Assembly (NCBI RefSeq): GCF_030065675.1
Contig: NZ_JASJDK010000011.1
Span: forward strand, 32,300-96,299
Direction of reading: 5' to 3'
Source of the DNA: Mastigocoleus sp. MO_188.B34
GTDB taxonomy: Bacteria > Cyanobacteriota > Cyanobacteriia > Cyanobacteriales > Nostocaceae
Length of the DNA: 64,000 nucleotides
Both the position numbers and the translations under genes were made by a program. The stretch's first letter is position 1. Each line of letters begins with the position of its first letter. Positions 1 through 10,166 of this stretch are shown in pieces. The notes below the pieces were generated by a model. It made no database searches, had not been told where the DNA came from, and saw nothing but the letters and a program-made list of their open reading frames with translations.

Positions 1-1260
1 CACAAGTTAATTGCCCTGATTGAACACAGCCACGATCTAATTACAATTGCCTCACCGGACAATAAATTACTTTACATCAATGCTGCAGGTTGTAAACTTC
101 TGGGTATTCAAAATGACAATAAAGTAAAAAACAAAACATCAAAGCAAATATATCCTCCTGAGACATGGCAGTATATTTTACAAGATGTGCAACCAACCCT
201 CTTGAGGACTGGATCTTGGCAAGGAGAATTACTTCTCAAACACTGTTTGACTGGTGAAATTATTGAAATCGAAAGTAGTATTTTTCTGATTCGCGATCGA
301 GAGACTCAAAAGCATCTTTATACAGCTAGCATCAGTCGAGATATTCGCGAACGCAAACAAGTAGAACTAAAATTAAAGCAACAAGCAGAAGAATTAGAAA
401 AAAGTCTGTTTGAACTCCGCTACACCCAAACTCAACTTATTCACAGTGAAAAAATGTCCAGTTTGGGTCAAATGGTAGCAGGGATAGCCCATGAGATCAA
501 TAATCCTGTTAGTTTTGTTTATGGAAATTTGAATCCAGCTTCCTCATATTTCCAAGATTTACTTGGACTAGTCAAACTCTATCAACAATGTTATCCCGAA
601 CCCCCACAGGTTATCCAGGAGAAGATAGAAACCATAGAACTTGATTTTCTCGAACAGGATTTAACAAAACTGCTAGATTCAATGCAAGAGGGAACGCGCC
701 GGATTAAGGAAATTGTCATTTCTCTACGCAATTTTTCTCGCTTAGATGAATCTGAATTCAAAAATGTGAATATTCATGACGGAATTGATAGTACTTTGAT
801 GATTTTACGCAATCGCTTGAAAGCTCAACCCAATCGCCCAGCAATTGAGGTCACAAAGCGATATGACAACTTACCTTTGGTGGATTGTTACCCCAGCCAG
901 TTAAATCAAGTATTTATGAATATTCTCAACAATGCAATTGATGCTCTAGATGAGTATAGTAAAACACTGACTTTTGCAGGAATTAACGTTTATCCTTGCT
1001 GCATAAATATTTCCACTGAAAGAATTTCAGATAACAGCGTAACAATTAGAATTACCGATAATGGTCCTGGGATTTCCCAAGATATTCAAGATCGTTTATT
1101 TGAACCTTTTTTTACTACTAAGGATATTGGTAACGGTACGGGATTAGGATTATCTATTAGCTATCAAATTATTGTTGAAAAACACGGTGGCAATCTATCT
1201 TGTCAATCTAATTTTGGTCAAGGAACTGAATTTACAATTGAAATTCCAATTACTCATTAA
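1..1260 (+). CDS. PAS-domain sensor histidine kinase (5' end outside window)
   Basis: The reading frame is open from base 1, so the gene starts upstream of the window; an in-frame GTG at 187 lies inside the PAS region and is not a credible start. The visible part begins in a PAS domain (HSHDLITIASPD, then LLYINAAGC), followed by a coiled linker rich in K, Q and E and a HisKA-type H-box (GIAHEINNP). The ATPase domain is intact: N-box (NILNNAIDAL), G1 (DNGPGI), F-box (FEPFFTTK) and G2 (GTGLGLSI). This is the form common in cyanobacterial soluble or hybrid sensor kinases that autophosphorylate on the H-box histidine and pass phosphate to a response regulator. The frame ends at a TAA followed closely by a hairpin terminator, so there is no receiver domain at the C-terminus. 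Signal and partner are unknown. Confidence 0.9.
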   Translation, partial: HKLIALIEHSHDLITIASPDNKLLYINAAGCKLLGIQNDNKVKNKTSKQIYPPETWQYILQDVQPTLLRTGSWQGELLLKHCLTGEIIEIESSIFLIRDRETQKHLYTASISRDIRERKQVELKLKQQAEELEKSLFELRYTQTQLIHSEKMSSLGQMVAGIAHEINNPVSFVYGNLNPASSYFQDLLGLVKLYQQCYPEPPQVIQEKIETIELDFLEQDLTKLLDSMQEGTRRIKEIVISLRNFSRLDESEFKNVNIHDGIDSTLMILRNRLKAQPNRPAIEVTKRYDNLPLVDCYPSQLNQVFMNILNNAIDALDEYSKTLTFAGINVYPCCINISTERISDNSVTIRITDNGPGISQDIQDRLFEPFFTTKDIGNGTGLGLSISYQIIVEKHGGNLSCQSNFGQGTEFTIEIPITH

Positions 1261-1269
1261 GAATTACTC

Positions 1270-1294
1270 GCCAAGAATTACTTCTTGGCTTTTA
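1270..1294 (+). terminator. Rho-independent terminator after the histidine kinase
   Basis: An 8-bp perfect stem (GCCAAGAA / TTCTTGGC) with a TTAC loop is followed by TTTT. It lies 10 bp after the kinase stop codon, which fits an intrinsic terminator. Confidence 0.75.
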
Positions 1295-1910
1295 AGCTAT
1301 TTTTACACAAGGTTTTCACCGTATTATACTCACTAGTCAGTCGGGAAAATATTTGAATTAAGAGCAAAAATAAAAAATTAATTAAGGTAACCAAAATCTC
1401 TAACACTTGATTGATATTTCTATTAAAATCAAAGAGGCGTTAAAAGATAACGGGAAACAGTTCAGTACCAAGGCAGAAAAATAGCAGTTTGAGCCTTTGA
1501 GGAGTAATTTCACAGTAAATCGCGTTTTCCCTAATTTAATTATCCTGAGGGAAGTATAAACTCTAGAATATTGAGGTTTTAGTACAAATAATGCCCTCGA
1601 TTGCACAATTGGAAGTGAGTAGTTAACGGCCACAAAGAACAGTAGTAATTAACCAACAGGTAACAGCGAACGCCAAGTCCTTACGGGCTACAGTTATAAG
1701 TATAATTTATAAGTATTTAGCCAGTTTACACTAAATCTTTACTGCTTAAACTTAATTGCTTAGATTATGTTTTGACAGACTATAGTTACAGTTTATTATT
1801 TGCATAATACATATAGATAAGTATGCGTTTTCCAAATCGAAGGATGAACTGAAATATTAGCTGATAAAGATTAATTAACGAGAAGGAATGGTTTCAGTGA
1901 GGAGTAATTT
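1295..1910. other. Gene-free spacer upstream of the acyl-CoA synthetase/GNAT gene
   Basis: About 600 bp of AT-rich DNA with no convincing reading frame. It contains one short hairpin module, GTCCTTACGGGC at 1677-1688, similar to CCTTACGG modules elsewhere in the window. A good Shine-Dalgarno sequence (GTGAGGAG, just before 1905) lies in front of the next gene. No promoter could be assigned with confidence. Confidence 0.5.
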
Positions 1911-4661
1911 ATGCCACAAAGTCTGACCAATGTCACTGATCGTGCTTACGATATTTTGCGTTCTGAATATCATCCACTAGATGCTATTTTTGCGCCTAAG
2001 AATATTGCAGTTATCGGCGCAACAGAAAAAGAAGGTAGTGTTGGACGAACTCTACTGTGGAATTTGATTAGTAATCCTTTTGGGGGAACAGTTTTTCCGA
2101 TTAATCCTAAACGTAACAGCGTCCTAGGTATAAAGGCTTACCCAAAAATTTCAGATTTACCCGAATCCATAGATTTGGCAATTATAGCAACACCATCTCA
2201 CACAGTCCCAGGGATTATTGGCGAGTGTATCGATGCAGGAGTAAAGGGTGCAATCACACTTTCAGCAGGTTTTAAAGAGACAGGTGAAACTGGGTTAGAA
2301 CTGGAAAAACAAATACTCGAGCAATTGCGCCGAGGAAGTATGCGCTTGATTGGTCCGAACTGTTTGGGTATTATGAATCCCCATACTAACGTAAATGCTA
2401 CTTTTGCTAGTAGCATGGCTCTTCCGGGAAAAGTAGGATTTATCAGTCAGAGTGGCGCATTTTGTACGGCAATTCTTGACTGGAGTTTTCGAGAACATGT
2501 TGGTTTTAGTGCTTTTATCTCTATAGGCTCCATGCTTGATGTTGACTGGGGGGATTTGATTTACTATCTAGGTGATGACCCTAATACTGAAAGTATTGTT
2601 ATCTACATGGAGTCAATTGGTAATGCCCGGTCTTTCCTTTCTGCGGCAAGGGAAGTGGCGCTTACGAAGCCAATTATCTTAATTAAGCCAGGGCGTACAG
2701 TAGCGGCAGCCAAAGCAGCCGCTTCTCACACGGGAGCATTAACTGGTAGTGATGCAGTATTAGATGCAGCATTGCGGCGTTGTGGGGTTTTAAGGGTTGA
2801 TAGTATATCAGAATTATTTGATATGGCAGAAATTCTGGCAAAACAACCCCGCCCAAAAGGCAAAAGACTGACCATTGTTACCAATGCAGGTGGTCCTGGA
2901 GTTATTGCAACAGATGCATTAGTTACCGGTGGTGGTGAATTAGCGCAACTATCTGAAGATACAAAAGATGCCTTGAAACAATTGTTACCTGCCAATGGTA
3001 GTTATAATAACCCCATCGATTTATTAGGAGATGCTGACCCTAGTCGCTATGCCAAAGCCTTAGAAATTGCTGCGAAAGATCCTAATAGTGATGGACTATT
3101 GGTAATTTTAACACCCCAAGCAATGACCGATGGAACCCAAACTGCTCAGTTATTACAAGATTACGCCCACATTGGTAAACCCGTGTTGGCTAGTTGGATG
3201 GGGGATATTGCTGTAGAAGCAGGGTCAGAAATTCTCAACAAAGCTTCTATTACTACTTTTCCTTATCCCGATACGGCAGCACGAATGTTTAATTATATGT
3301 GGCATTACAGCTACAATTTGCGATCAATATATGAAACTCCAGTACTTCCCAATAATGGAGATGGGGATTTTCCTGATCGTGCTCTCGCTGAAAAAATAAT
3401 TAGTTCTGCCCGAAAAGCAGGAAGAACTTTACTGACTGAAGCTGAGTCAAAAGAATTACTTGCTGCCTATGGTATTCCCACCGTTACCACACACATCGCT
3501 GTGGGGGTAGAAGAAGCAGTCAAAGTCGCTGGAGAAATCGGCTATCCGGTTGTAGTAAAACTATTTTCCGAAACCATCACCCACAAAACTGATGTTGGTG
3601 GCGTGCGTTTGAATTTACATACCCCAGATGAAGTTCGTTCGGCATACCAAGCAATTGAGTCTTCCGTTACGCAGAAAGCAGGAGCAAATCACTTTGCAGG
3701 GGTTACCGTGCAACCGATGATAGATTTGAAAAATGGCTATGAATTAATTTTAGGTAGTAGTATTGACTCCCAATTTGGTCCCGTTCTCTTATTTGGTTGT
3801 GGCGGTGAATTAGTAGAAGTATTTCAAGATCGAGCTTTGGGTTTACCTCCTCTTAATACTACATTAGCGCGTCGGATGATGGAGCAAACCCGGATCTACA
3901 AAGCTCTACAAGGGGTGAGAGGCAAAGAATCGGTTAATTTAGCCGAATTAGAACAACTGATAGTCCGCTTCAGTCAACTCGTAGTAGAGCAATCTTGGAT
4001 CGAGGAAATTGATATTAATCCTTTGTTAGCAAAAGCTGATGGAAATTCTTTACTAGCCCTTGATGCTCGAGTTGTTCTTCAAGAAAAACATATAGAAGAA
4101 AGTCAACTACCAAAGCTAGCAATTCGTCCTTATCCAAACCAATACATTTCTAACTGGAAGACAGCTAATGGAACTGAAGTCACAATTCGCCCCATTCGTC
4201 CTGAAGATGAACCGTTAATAATTAAGTTTCATCACACTATTTCTGAGGAAAGTGTATATTTCCGCTACTTCCACATGATTAAACTGAGTCGGCGAATTGC
4301 CCATGAGCGCCTCACACGTTTATGTTTTATTGACTATGACCGACAAATAGCTCTAGTTGCGGATTATAAAAATCTTCGAACCCAGGAGCATGAAATTTTA
4401 GCAGTTGCTAGGTTGAGTAAACTTCACGGTAAAAAGAAAGCAGAATTTGCCCTTATAATTAGCGATCGCCATCAATGTCAGGGACTTGGAAGCGAGTTGT
4501 TACAACAACTTTTGCAGATTGGACGTGACGAAAATCTGAAGAAAATTAGCGCCGAAATTCTGGCTGAAAATACAGCGATGCAGCATGTTTGCAAAAAATT
4601 AGGATTTACAATCGAGCGTACAGAGGATCCTTCTGTGTTAAGAGCAGAAATTGACTTGTAA
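1911..4661 (+). CDS. ADP-forming acyl-CoA synthetase-like / GNAT acetyltransferase fusion
   Basis: The 916-residue protein has the order CoA-binding Rossmann domain ([14 protein letters not shown] near residue 35), succinyl-CoA-ligase-like domain, ATP-grasp domain (about 480-720, [15 protein letters not shown]) and a C-terminal GNAT domain (about 765-916, with the acetyl-CoA loop [10 protein letters not shown]). This is the architecture of the Pat/YfiQ protein lysine acetyltransferases and of acetate-CoA ligase/GNAT fusions. The SHTGAL motif keeps a histidine (H273) where active NDP-forming synthetases carry the phosphohistidine. In enterobacterial Pat that residue is, as I recall, replaced, so this protein may still make acyl-CoA. 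GTGAGGAG lies at good spacing before the ATG. The gene stands alone. Protein acetylation or acetate assimilation are both possible roles. Confidence 0.9.
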   Translation: MPQSLTNVTDRAYDILRSEYHPLDAIFAPKNIAVIGATEKEGSVGRTLLWNLISNPFGGTVFPINPKRNSVLGIKAYPKISDLPESIDLAIIATPSHTVPGIIGECIDAGVKGAITLSAGFKETGETGLELEKQILEQLRRGSMRLIGPNCLGIMNPHTNVNATFASSMALPGKVGFISQSGAFCTAILDWSFREHVGFSAFISIGSMLDVDWGDLIYYLGDDPNTESIVIYMESIGNARSFLSAAREVALTKPIILIKPGRTVAAAKAAASHTGALTGSDAVLDAALRRCGVLRVDSISELFDMAEILAKQPRPKGKRLTIVTNAGGPGVIATDALVTGGGELAQLSEDTKDALKQLLPANGSYNNPIDLLGDADPSRYAKALEIAAKDPNSDGLLVILTPQAMTDGTQTAQLLQDYAHIGKPVLASWMGDIAVEAGSEILNKASITTFPYPDTAARMFNYMWHYSYNLRSIYETPVLPNNGDGDFPDRALAEKIISSARKAGRTLLTEAESKELLAAYGIPTVTTHIAVGVEEAVKVAGEIGYPVVVKLFSETITHKTDVGGVRLNLHTPDEVRSAYQAIESSVTQKAGANHFAGVTVQPMIDLKNGYELILGSSIDSQFGPVLLFGCGGELVEVFQDRALGLPPLNTTLARRMMEQTRIYKALQGVRGKESVNLAELEQLIVRFSQLVVEQSWIEEIDINPLLAKADGNSLLALDARVVLQEKHIEESQLPKLAIRPYPNQYISNWKTANGTEVTIRPIRPEDEPLIIKFHHTISEESVYFRYFHMIKLSRRIAHERLTRLCFIDYDRQIALVADYKNLRTQEHEILAVARLSKLHGKKKAEFALIISDRHQCQGLGSELLQQLLQIGRDENLKKISAEILAENTAMQHVCKKLGFTIERTEDPSVLRAEIDL

Positions 4662-4873
4662 CATACTTTACTAACAGATGTCATTGCATCACTGATTACT
4701 AGGTCTCTACTGGTAACCAGTGGTCTGTTTCGTCTTTATGTGTAAAGCATTATGTATTCACAAAGGTTATTGGTTATTATTTATTTCTTCAAATCTAAAA
4801 TTCTTCTGAAACTAACTATTTTCTGGGCTAAATAATCTCATAATACAAAGTATGTTACACAAAAGTATTCAAG

Positions 4874-6496
4874 ATGAACGCGATTAATAATACTTTGCAT
4901 TCTGCTGATTTACCTTTGTATTCTTCTGAAGATGTGGATTTAGAAATATTTAACTCTATCCGAAGTCCCGATGACATGCAAGGAAAGCCTGTAGAAGATA
5001 TGAAACGATTGTTTCATAAAGAAGTAATTGTTGATGATGAAACCTCACTGGATACAGAAACTATCCAAGTACCAGGATTTATTGGTATCGCAGATGAGGA
5101 TACGATTACTAACTTTGAAGGAAAAACGGTTTCTGGACATCAAGATATCGTTCAATTTCTCAATAGATACGGTCTGCTAGTTTGCACCTATCAATATAAT
5201 AAGGACCGTTACGGTCAAGCCGTTGATTTACGTCATCCTCCCCAGAGTGATTATGACATCCATAATTTAGTGGAAATTTTCATCAAAAACGAGGGACATC
5301 ACTCTGGTGTAATTGTACCTGCCATTAGAGAAAGTGGAGCCAAAGCTTTTGCCTCTTTTAATGAACCCGATGATTATCATAAGGGTTTATATGGCGAAAA
5401 TGGGTTTGTTGCAATAGTACAAAATTTAATTTTCCCCAAATTTGTGACATCAGTTCAGCAGAAGGGATATACCGATAGCATTATTGGTTGGATGGCGCTT
5501 ATGAATCCCTTTGTCCAATTTTCCGGTCATAATTTTAATGGAGGAGACCCCACTCGCGTTCTTAATAAGACCAGTCTCAAAGAATTGCTCAAAAATTGTG
5601 CTTTAGCTAGTGTCGGTGATGAAAGTGCAATAGAATTTCTTAAAAGTCCTGAGAATAAAGCTTATTGCTCTGAATTTGTTTATATAAGTCTGAATACTGC
5701 CGTTTATCCCTTCAACCTCAAAGGTTTAAGTTTAGTTTTAGATGGAGATGAAAGTAAAGCCAAAGAAATTCTGGAAATTCAGAAACAACAGAATCGCAGA
5801 CAAGAAAATATTCTCAGCGATAAAAGCTTAAACCCACAATTAAAAGCTTTTAATATTTCCATGCCAATCGTACCTTCAGATTTACAGCCTTTGGATGTAC
5901 TCATGGCAAATAATGGAATGGTCGTAGATCCTAACAGTATTCCTTTTCCACCTTTTACCCTTTCTCAAGTATTACGTCGTGCTTTCCGTACCTTGTTACC
6001 CCGCCATCAAGATGTTAATGATACCAAAATTATTGAAGCACAAGTAAAGCTTTTTGGATATTTAGAACCTTTAATCTTAAGACAATTGGGTCTTGACAAT
6101 TCTTCTTTGAGCAGAATAAATCAAGAATCAAGTACAGAAATAGATGAGAAAGTAAAATCAGTGCGGGAATTTATCGCCTTTACTCAATCGATCCTACAAC
6201 AAAACTATAGCAATTATGCTGAACTCGATTTGATTGTCGATAAAATTATGACAAAAGCAGATGAATTGATCGGCGCAGATGATGCAAAATATTTTGTTCC
6301 ACCACGCATTTATGTAGACTTGGGACAAAATGATGATGATGGAAATTTACCTCAGGGTTGGGGATTTAAGTTGAATACTGTAGGTGCATTAATCTATCGA
6401 GGTGCGCTAAGGGATATCTCTGTAAATGCTCCATCATTAACGCCAAAAGTTTCTCCAGAAAACAGTTCTCAAGGAAGAAAATCGCAGGTAAGGTGA
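4874..6496 (+). CDS. Unrecognised 540-residue protein, possible permuted papain-like enzyme
   Basis: I do not recognise the family with confidence. The protein has no signal peptide or membrane segment. Two features stand out: GHHSGVIV at residues 141-148 and NKAYCSEFVYISLN around C265. A His-containing strand followed about 120 residues later by a [YF]CSE[FL]V motif is the arrangement of circularly permuted papain-like amidases/peptidases (YiiX/YaeF, NlpC/P60 relatives), where this His and Cys form the catalytic pair. That reading is an inference from short motifs. The region from about 290 to 540 is mostly helical and charged, and ends in a Ser/Lys-rich tail. The start is the first ATG of a long open frame; no strong ribosome site precedes it. 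A hairpin follows the stop. Confidence 0.7.
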   Translation: MNAINNTLHSADLPLYSSEDVDLEIFNSIRSPDDMQGKPVEDMKRLFHKEVIVDDETSLDTETIQVPGFIGIADEDTITNFEGKTVSGHQDIVQFLNRYGLLVCTYQYNKDRYGQAVDLRHPPQSDYDIHNLVEIFIKNEGHHSGVIVPAIRESGAKAFASFNEPDDYHKGLYGENGFVAIVQNLIFPKFVTSVQQKGYTDSIIGWMALMNPFVQFSGHNFNGGDPTRVLNKTSLKELLKNCALASVGDESAIEFLKSPENKAYCSEFVYISLNTAVYPFNLKGLSLVLDGDESKAKEILEIQKQQNRRQENILSDKSLNPQLKAFNISMPIVPSDLQPLDVLMANNGMVVDPNSIPFPPFTLSQVLRRAFRTLLPRHQDVNDTKIIEAQVKLFGYLEPLILRQLGLDNSSLSRINQESSTEIDEKVKSVREFIAFTQSILQQNYSNYAELDLIVDKIMTKADELIGADDAKYFVPPRIYVDLGQNDDDGNLPQGWGFKLNTVGALIYRGALRDISVNAPSLTPKVSPENSSQGRKSQVR

Positions 6497-6511
6497 TTCT
6501 TGTAGTTCGTT

Positions 6512-6531
6512 AGACGCGATCTATCGCGTCT
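6512..6531. repeat. AGACGCGAT palindromic hairpin
   Basis: A perfect inverted repeat (AGACGCGAT, CT, ATCGCGTCT) lies 15 bp after the stop of the 540-residue protein gene. It has no T-run on either side. Short palindromes of this GACGCG type recur between cyanobacterial genes and may act as processing or weak termination signals. Confidence 0.6.
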
Positions 6532-6963
6532 GACATAAATCAAATAAAATGTATGATTTGAACTTAAACAGTTTTTTACCTTGTTTTGAAGATAGGAATA
6601 CAAAAAAGTCACCAATAAATTTATTTCTTCAATTCCAAATAAAGACCTACTAATTGCAGATATCAAGTTTACTGAAATTACTAATACTATTGTTACTGGT
6701 ATAGACGGTATTTTTTGTTGTTGTTACTGTTGTAGCAGAACTTACATTATGAGATGGTTTAGAAATTAAATATTGATAATGACCTAAGACGTATTCCATG
6801 AAGCGATCGCAACACTAAAATTAGTTTTAATTATCCAACCTCATAGATTATTAATAGTATTGAAGCAAAAACAATAGACATGTGATTGTGATGATGTGAG
6901 TAGATGTCTATGGTTCATAACCAATAGTTATCAAAAAATAAATTAGCAATAAATTTGTACGCA
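6532..6963. other. Gene-free spacer
   Basis: AT-rich DNA between converging genes. One HIP1 site lies near 6803. No gene or RNA structure that I can support. Confidence 0.4.
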
Positions 6964-7347
6964 CTAATCGTCATAAGTAAAGTTTAAAATAACAATATTA
7001 TTTCGATCGCCCGGTTTATTACATAAGATTTCTTGACCTTTTGTATGCTCGTCTTTGATGCATGTCACTTGGGCTTCTAATGCTTGTAAATTATTTTTAT
7101 ATTTTTCCGGATCGATATTGAAACCGCGACGAAATTGACGCCAAGCCACATCAAGGTTTTTATCTCCGCAACGCATCTCAACCTCACCACCCTTGGCGTT
7201 CATTTCATTAAGCTTAAGTTCTTTTACTGGATTTTCGATGTCAACAAATTTACAATTCTGTACTTTAGGAGAATGATCGCAAGAAGCTAGAATAGTTAAT
7301 GCAGCTAAGGCAAATATCCCATTGAAAACCTTGATTAATTTGTCCAT
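6964..7347 (-). CDS. Small lipoprotein of unknown function
   Basis: The 127-residue product begins with a lysine-bearing n-region, a hydrophobic stretch and a clear lipobox (LASC) with the cysteine near residue 23. It should therefore be cleaved by signal peptidase II and anchored in a membrane. The mature part is polar and has further cysteines (NCKF, MRCGD, VTCIK, ILCNK) that could form two disulfides in the periplasm. I recognise no domain. It stands alone on the minus strand. Confidence 0.7.
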   Translation of the reverse strand: MDKLIKVFNGIFALAALTILASCDHSPKVQNCKFVDIENPVKELKLNEMNAKGGEVEMRCGDKNLDVAWRQFRRGFNIDPEKYKNNLQALEAQVTCIKDEHTKGQEILCNKPGDRNNIVILNFTYDD

Positions 7348-7798
7348 ATTTTATACTTTGAGATATGAATTATCTCAGATAAACTTTAATGCAATCTAAT
7401 TACCCTTCGCTCATGATTGTATCAAGATTATATATATTTTTTTGTTTTTGAATAAAAATTTTTGAGGCTTACCGATAGTACTTATCCATTAAACTTGGCT
7501 TTCTAGTGCTAGGAAGAGAGTAAGATATTTTATTCTCAATATTTAAATTTCCACTTATCTGCTATCTATAAATACTAAAGATTTTGTGAAGAAAATTCTA
7601 GAAATATACTTCGAGCTACACATACGTGCTTTGCAAAAGCGCGAATAGATCCTGTAATCTGTTTAAGTATTTCTCAAGTTTATAATCCACTAATTTACAC
7701 ATTAAACTTCTATGGTAGTTTGTACTATCTGATTTGTTTAAATATTCATTATTTGAGATATAAATTATTTTAAACGTGACAAAATGGAATAAAAAACT
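7348..7798. other. Gene-free divergent spacer
   Basis: AT-rich region between the lipoprotein gene and the 2-hydroxyacid oxidase gene. It should hold the promoters of both, but no -10/-35 pair or operator is clear enough to name. Confidence 0.4.
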
Positions 7799-8923
7799 GT
7801 GCCGATTAATTTATTTGAATATGAAGAATTAGCAAAAAAACATTTATCCCAAATGGCGTTTGATTATTACAGTAGTGGTGCGTGGGATGAATTGACCCTA
7901 CGGGATAATAGAGCAGCCTTTGAGCGTGTGAAATTAAAACCCCGTGTACTTGTAGATGTCAGCGATAATCGCAATTTAAGTACTTCAATTTTAGGACAAT
8001 CTCTGCAATCTCCTCTGTTGGTTGCACCAATGGCTTTTCAATGCTTAGCCCATGAAGAGGGAGAAATTGCAACAGCACGAGCAGCAAATAAAGCCGGTGT
8101 TGGGATGATATTAAGTACCATGTCTACTAAAAGTATTGAAGAAGTAGCAACACAAGGTAATTATTCAGATATTAATTCTTCAAGCAATAATTCTTCAAGC
8201 AATAATTCTAATAATACTCCCAGATGGTTTCAATTATATATCCATAAGGATCGAGATTTAACTAGTAACTTAGTAAAAAGAGCTTATGCTGCTGGTTACA
8301 ATGCACTTTGTTTAACCGTAGATGCTCCAGTTTTAGGACAGCGAGAACGGGACAGACGGAACGAATTTACTTTACCAGCAGGTTTAAATTTAGCTAATCT
8401 TGCCAGCATATCAGATTTGGAAATTCCCACCGAGCATGGCGAATCAGGATTACTGTTATACTTTGCCCAACAGCTAGATCCAGCAATAACCTGGGAAGAT
8501 TTAGCATGGTTGCGATCGCTATCTCCCCTACCCTTGATTGTTAAAGGAATTTTGCGGGGTGATGATGCTCGTCGCGCTGTTGAATACGGAGCTAAAGCTA
8601 TTGTTGTTTCTAACCATGGTGGGCGTCAACTTGATGGTGCGATCGCTTCTTTTGATGCTTTACCTGAAATTATTGCAGCTATTGATAGTCAAGTTCCAGT
8701 ACTTGTAGATGGTGGTATTCGTCGAGGGGTAGATATTCTCAAAGCATTAGCCTTAGGTGCTTCTGGGGTACTAATTGGAAGACCGATTTTGTGGGGACTT
8801 GCGGTGGGAGGAGAAGCAGGAGTAACTCATGTTCTGGAGATTTTACGAAATGAATTATCTGTTGCAATGGCATTATGTGGTTGTAGCAGAATCCAAGATA
8901 TTGATTTGAGTTTGGTGGGATAA
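7799..8923 (+). CDS. FMN-dependent 2-hydroxyacid oxidase (L-lactate/glycolate oxidase family)
   Basis: The 374-residue protein matches the FMN-dependent alpha-hydroxyacid oxidase family along its length: the N-terminal FDYYSSGAWDE segment, LVAPMAFQ, RWFQLYIHKDR, the catalytic His/Arg signature SNHGGRQLDG, and the phosphate-binding DGGIRRG. These enzymes oxidise glycolate or L-lactate to the 2-oxoacid with production of H2O2. Characterised homologues in N2-fixing cyanobacteria prefer L-lactate, so lactate oxidase is a fair inference. The start is a GTG with a weak ribosome site. An insert of alternating Asn and Ser (about residues 123-139) lies before the RWFQLY strand, encoded by two direct copies of AATTCTTCAAGCAAT plus a tail. 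It sits in a surface loop and probably does not harm the fold. A hairpin terminator follows. Confidence 0.9.
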   Translation: MPINLFEYEELAKKHLSQMAFDYYSSGAWDELTLRDNRAAFERVKLKPRVLVDVSDNRNLSTSILGQSLQSPLLVAPMAFQCLAHEEGEIATARAANKAGVGMILSTMSTKSIEEVATQGNYSDINSSSNNSSSNNSNNTPRWFQLYIHKDRDLTSNLVKRAYAAGYNALCLTVDAPVLGQRERDRRNEFTLPAGLNLANLASISDLEIPTEHGESGLLLYFAQQLDPAITWEDLAWLRSLSPLPLIVKGILRGDDARRAVEYGAKAIVVSNHGGRQLDGAIASFDALPEIIAAIDSQVPVLVDGGIRRGVDILKALALGASGVLIGRPILWGLAVGGEAGVTHVLEILRNELSVAMALCGCSRIQDIDLSLVG

Positions 8924-8964
8924 ACTCAAAAATACCTCGAACATATTGCTTGAGAATATATCCT

Positions 8965-8997
8965 ATAACCTCTATCCATTAAGGATTAGAGGTTATT
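8965..8997 (+). terminator. Hairpin between converging genes
   Basis: A stem (ATAACCTCTA / TAGAGGTTAT, with inner TCC/GGA) and an ATTAA loop is followed by TTGT on the plus strand. It lies between the oxidase gene and the converging phosphate-binding-like gene, where it can end the oxidase transcript. Confidence 0.6.
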
Positions 8998-9015
8998 TGT
9001 AAATAAAAGCAAACA

Positions 9016-9951
9016 CTAATTACCAATTAATGCTGCTTGTTGTCCCTCCGGAGAAGTTGCGTAACCCAAAAATGCTTTTACTCCAGAACTGGGAGGATTT
9101 TTATAAACGTAAAATAACTCTCTAGTATACGGATAAGTGGCAGCTTCAGGTGTTACCCCATCTACCCTAAGTACCCGCGCTGTTGATTGATTTTGTACCT
9201 GAGCAAAAGTTGCGTAACCAATCCCATTAAGTCCCAAAACCCTTATTAGCCCTGTGGTTTCGTCTCGTGGTAGCGTAGTTATATTTGGTGTGGTACCAAA
9301 ATCATTCCCTCCGAGCGCCAACTTCTTAAAAGTTTGGTGGGTACCACTCACCGGAGGACGGTTAATTACTAAGATACTTCCATTAGAACCACCGACTTGC
9401 GACCAGTTGTTAACTTTTCCTTCGAAAATATCTTTTACTTGAGCGCTGGTTAATCCTTCCTGGATAAAAGAATTATCTCTACCTACAATTACTGCGATCG
9501 CATCACTAGCTATTGGAACCGCAACTAATCCTTGAGCTTCTTCTTCCGGTTTTAGAGGTCTAGAAGTCGCAGCGATATCAACTTTACTGTCAATCAGAGC
9601 CTTAATACCATTACTACTACCGGTAGCTGATGTGACTATACTTGTACCTTGAAACTTCCTCTCAAAACTTCTTTTGAGATTTTGATTAATTGTTACCATA
9701 GTGGTAGAACCATCAATCCTTACGCTAGTTCCACTAGAAACAGAACTTGGCGAAGGAAAAGCTTCAGCAATGGGTGCTGCAGGGGCTTGGGTAACTTCAG
9801 GAGGTAGATCAACTTGATTAGTCGGAGGAGGTACTTTAGCACCTTCTTGTGGTGTAGGGTTACGCATGAAAAACCACCAATAACCCCCACCAAGCAAAGC
9901 TATAAATAAAAGTATGAAAACAATTGGGGGAGGACCACTTCTCTGACTCAT
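9016..9951 (-). CDS. Membrane-anchored PstS-like phosphate-binding protein
   Basis: The 311-residue protein has an N-terminal hydrophobic segment (about residues 9-28) after a short basic start, a Pro-rich linker, then a periplasmic binding domain. The domain opens with VRIDGSTTM and includes ATGSSNGIKAL and SGTHQTFKKL, which match the phosphate-contacting loops of PstS/SphX-type proteins. It probably captures phosphate or a related oxyanion outside the plasma membrane. No PstA/B/C genes are next to it, so it is an orphan binding protein or a sensor-type relative. The hydrophobic segment lacks a clear signal peptidase site and may stay as an anchor. Confidence 0.82.
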   Translation of the reverse strand: MSQRSGPPPIVFILLFIALLGGGYWWFFMRNPTPQEGAKVPPPTNQVDLPPEVTQAPAAPIAEAFPSPSSVSSGTSVRIDGSTTMVTINQNLKRSFERKFQGTSIVTSATGSSNGIKALIDSKVDIAATSRPLKPEEEAQGLVAVPIASDAIAVIVGRDNSFIQEGLTSAQVKDIFEGKVNNWSQVGGSNGSILVINRPPVSGTHQTFKKLALGGNDFGTTPNITTLPRDETTGLIRVLGLNGIGYATFAQVQNQSTARVLRVDGVTPEAATYPYTRELFYVYKNPPSSGVKAFLGYATSPEGQQAALIGN

Positions 9952-10166
9952 AAAATTTAATTTATTTTTGTTTACTCACACCTTATAGCCCTAAGTATAA
10001 ATCCGGTTAGGATAATAAAAGAGGTTACAGAATAACAATTATTTCTTTGATATAAATCAAAAACTTCGAGAAAAATTAGCGGTTATCACTAAGCAAAAAA
10101 TATAAATCAATGTTTTTTAGTACAATATTTGGTTTTATTACTCAGTCGATTAATCAATTAACTTGA

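Noticed and set aside
1400..1633. A 77-codon minus-strand frame in the spacer
   Set aside because: No ribosome site, no recognisable protein pattern and odd composition; likely chance in AT-rich DNA.
4709..4721. ACTGGTAACCAGT palindrome after the synthetase/GNAT gene as a terminator
   Set aside because: The loop is only one base and no T-run follows at the right distance.
6469..6666. A 65-codon minus-strand frame overlapping the end of the 540-residue gene
   Set aside because: It overlaps a confident gene and a palindromic repeat and has no protein-like pattern.
9254..9442. Plus-strand frame inside the phosphate-binding-like gene
   Set aside because: A shadow of the real minus-strand gene, which has full domain support.
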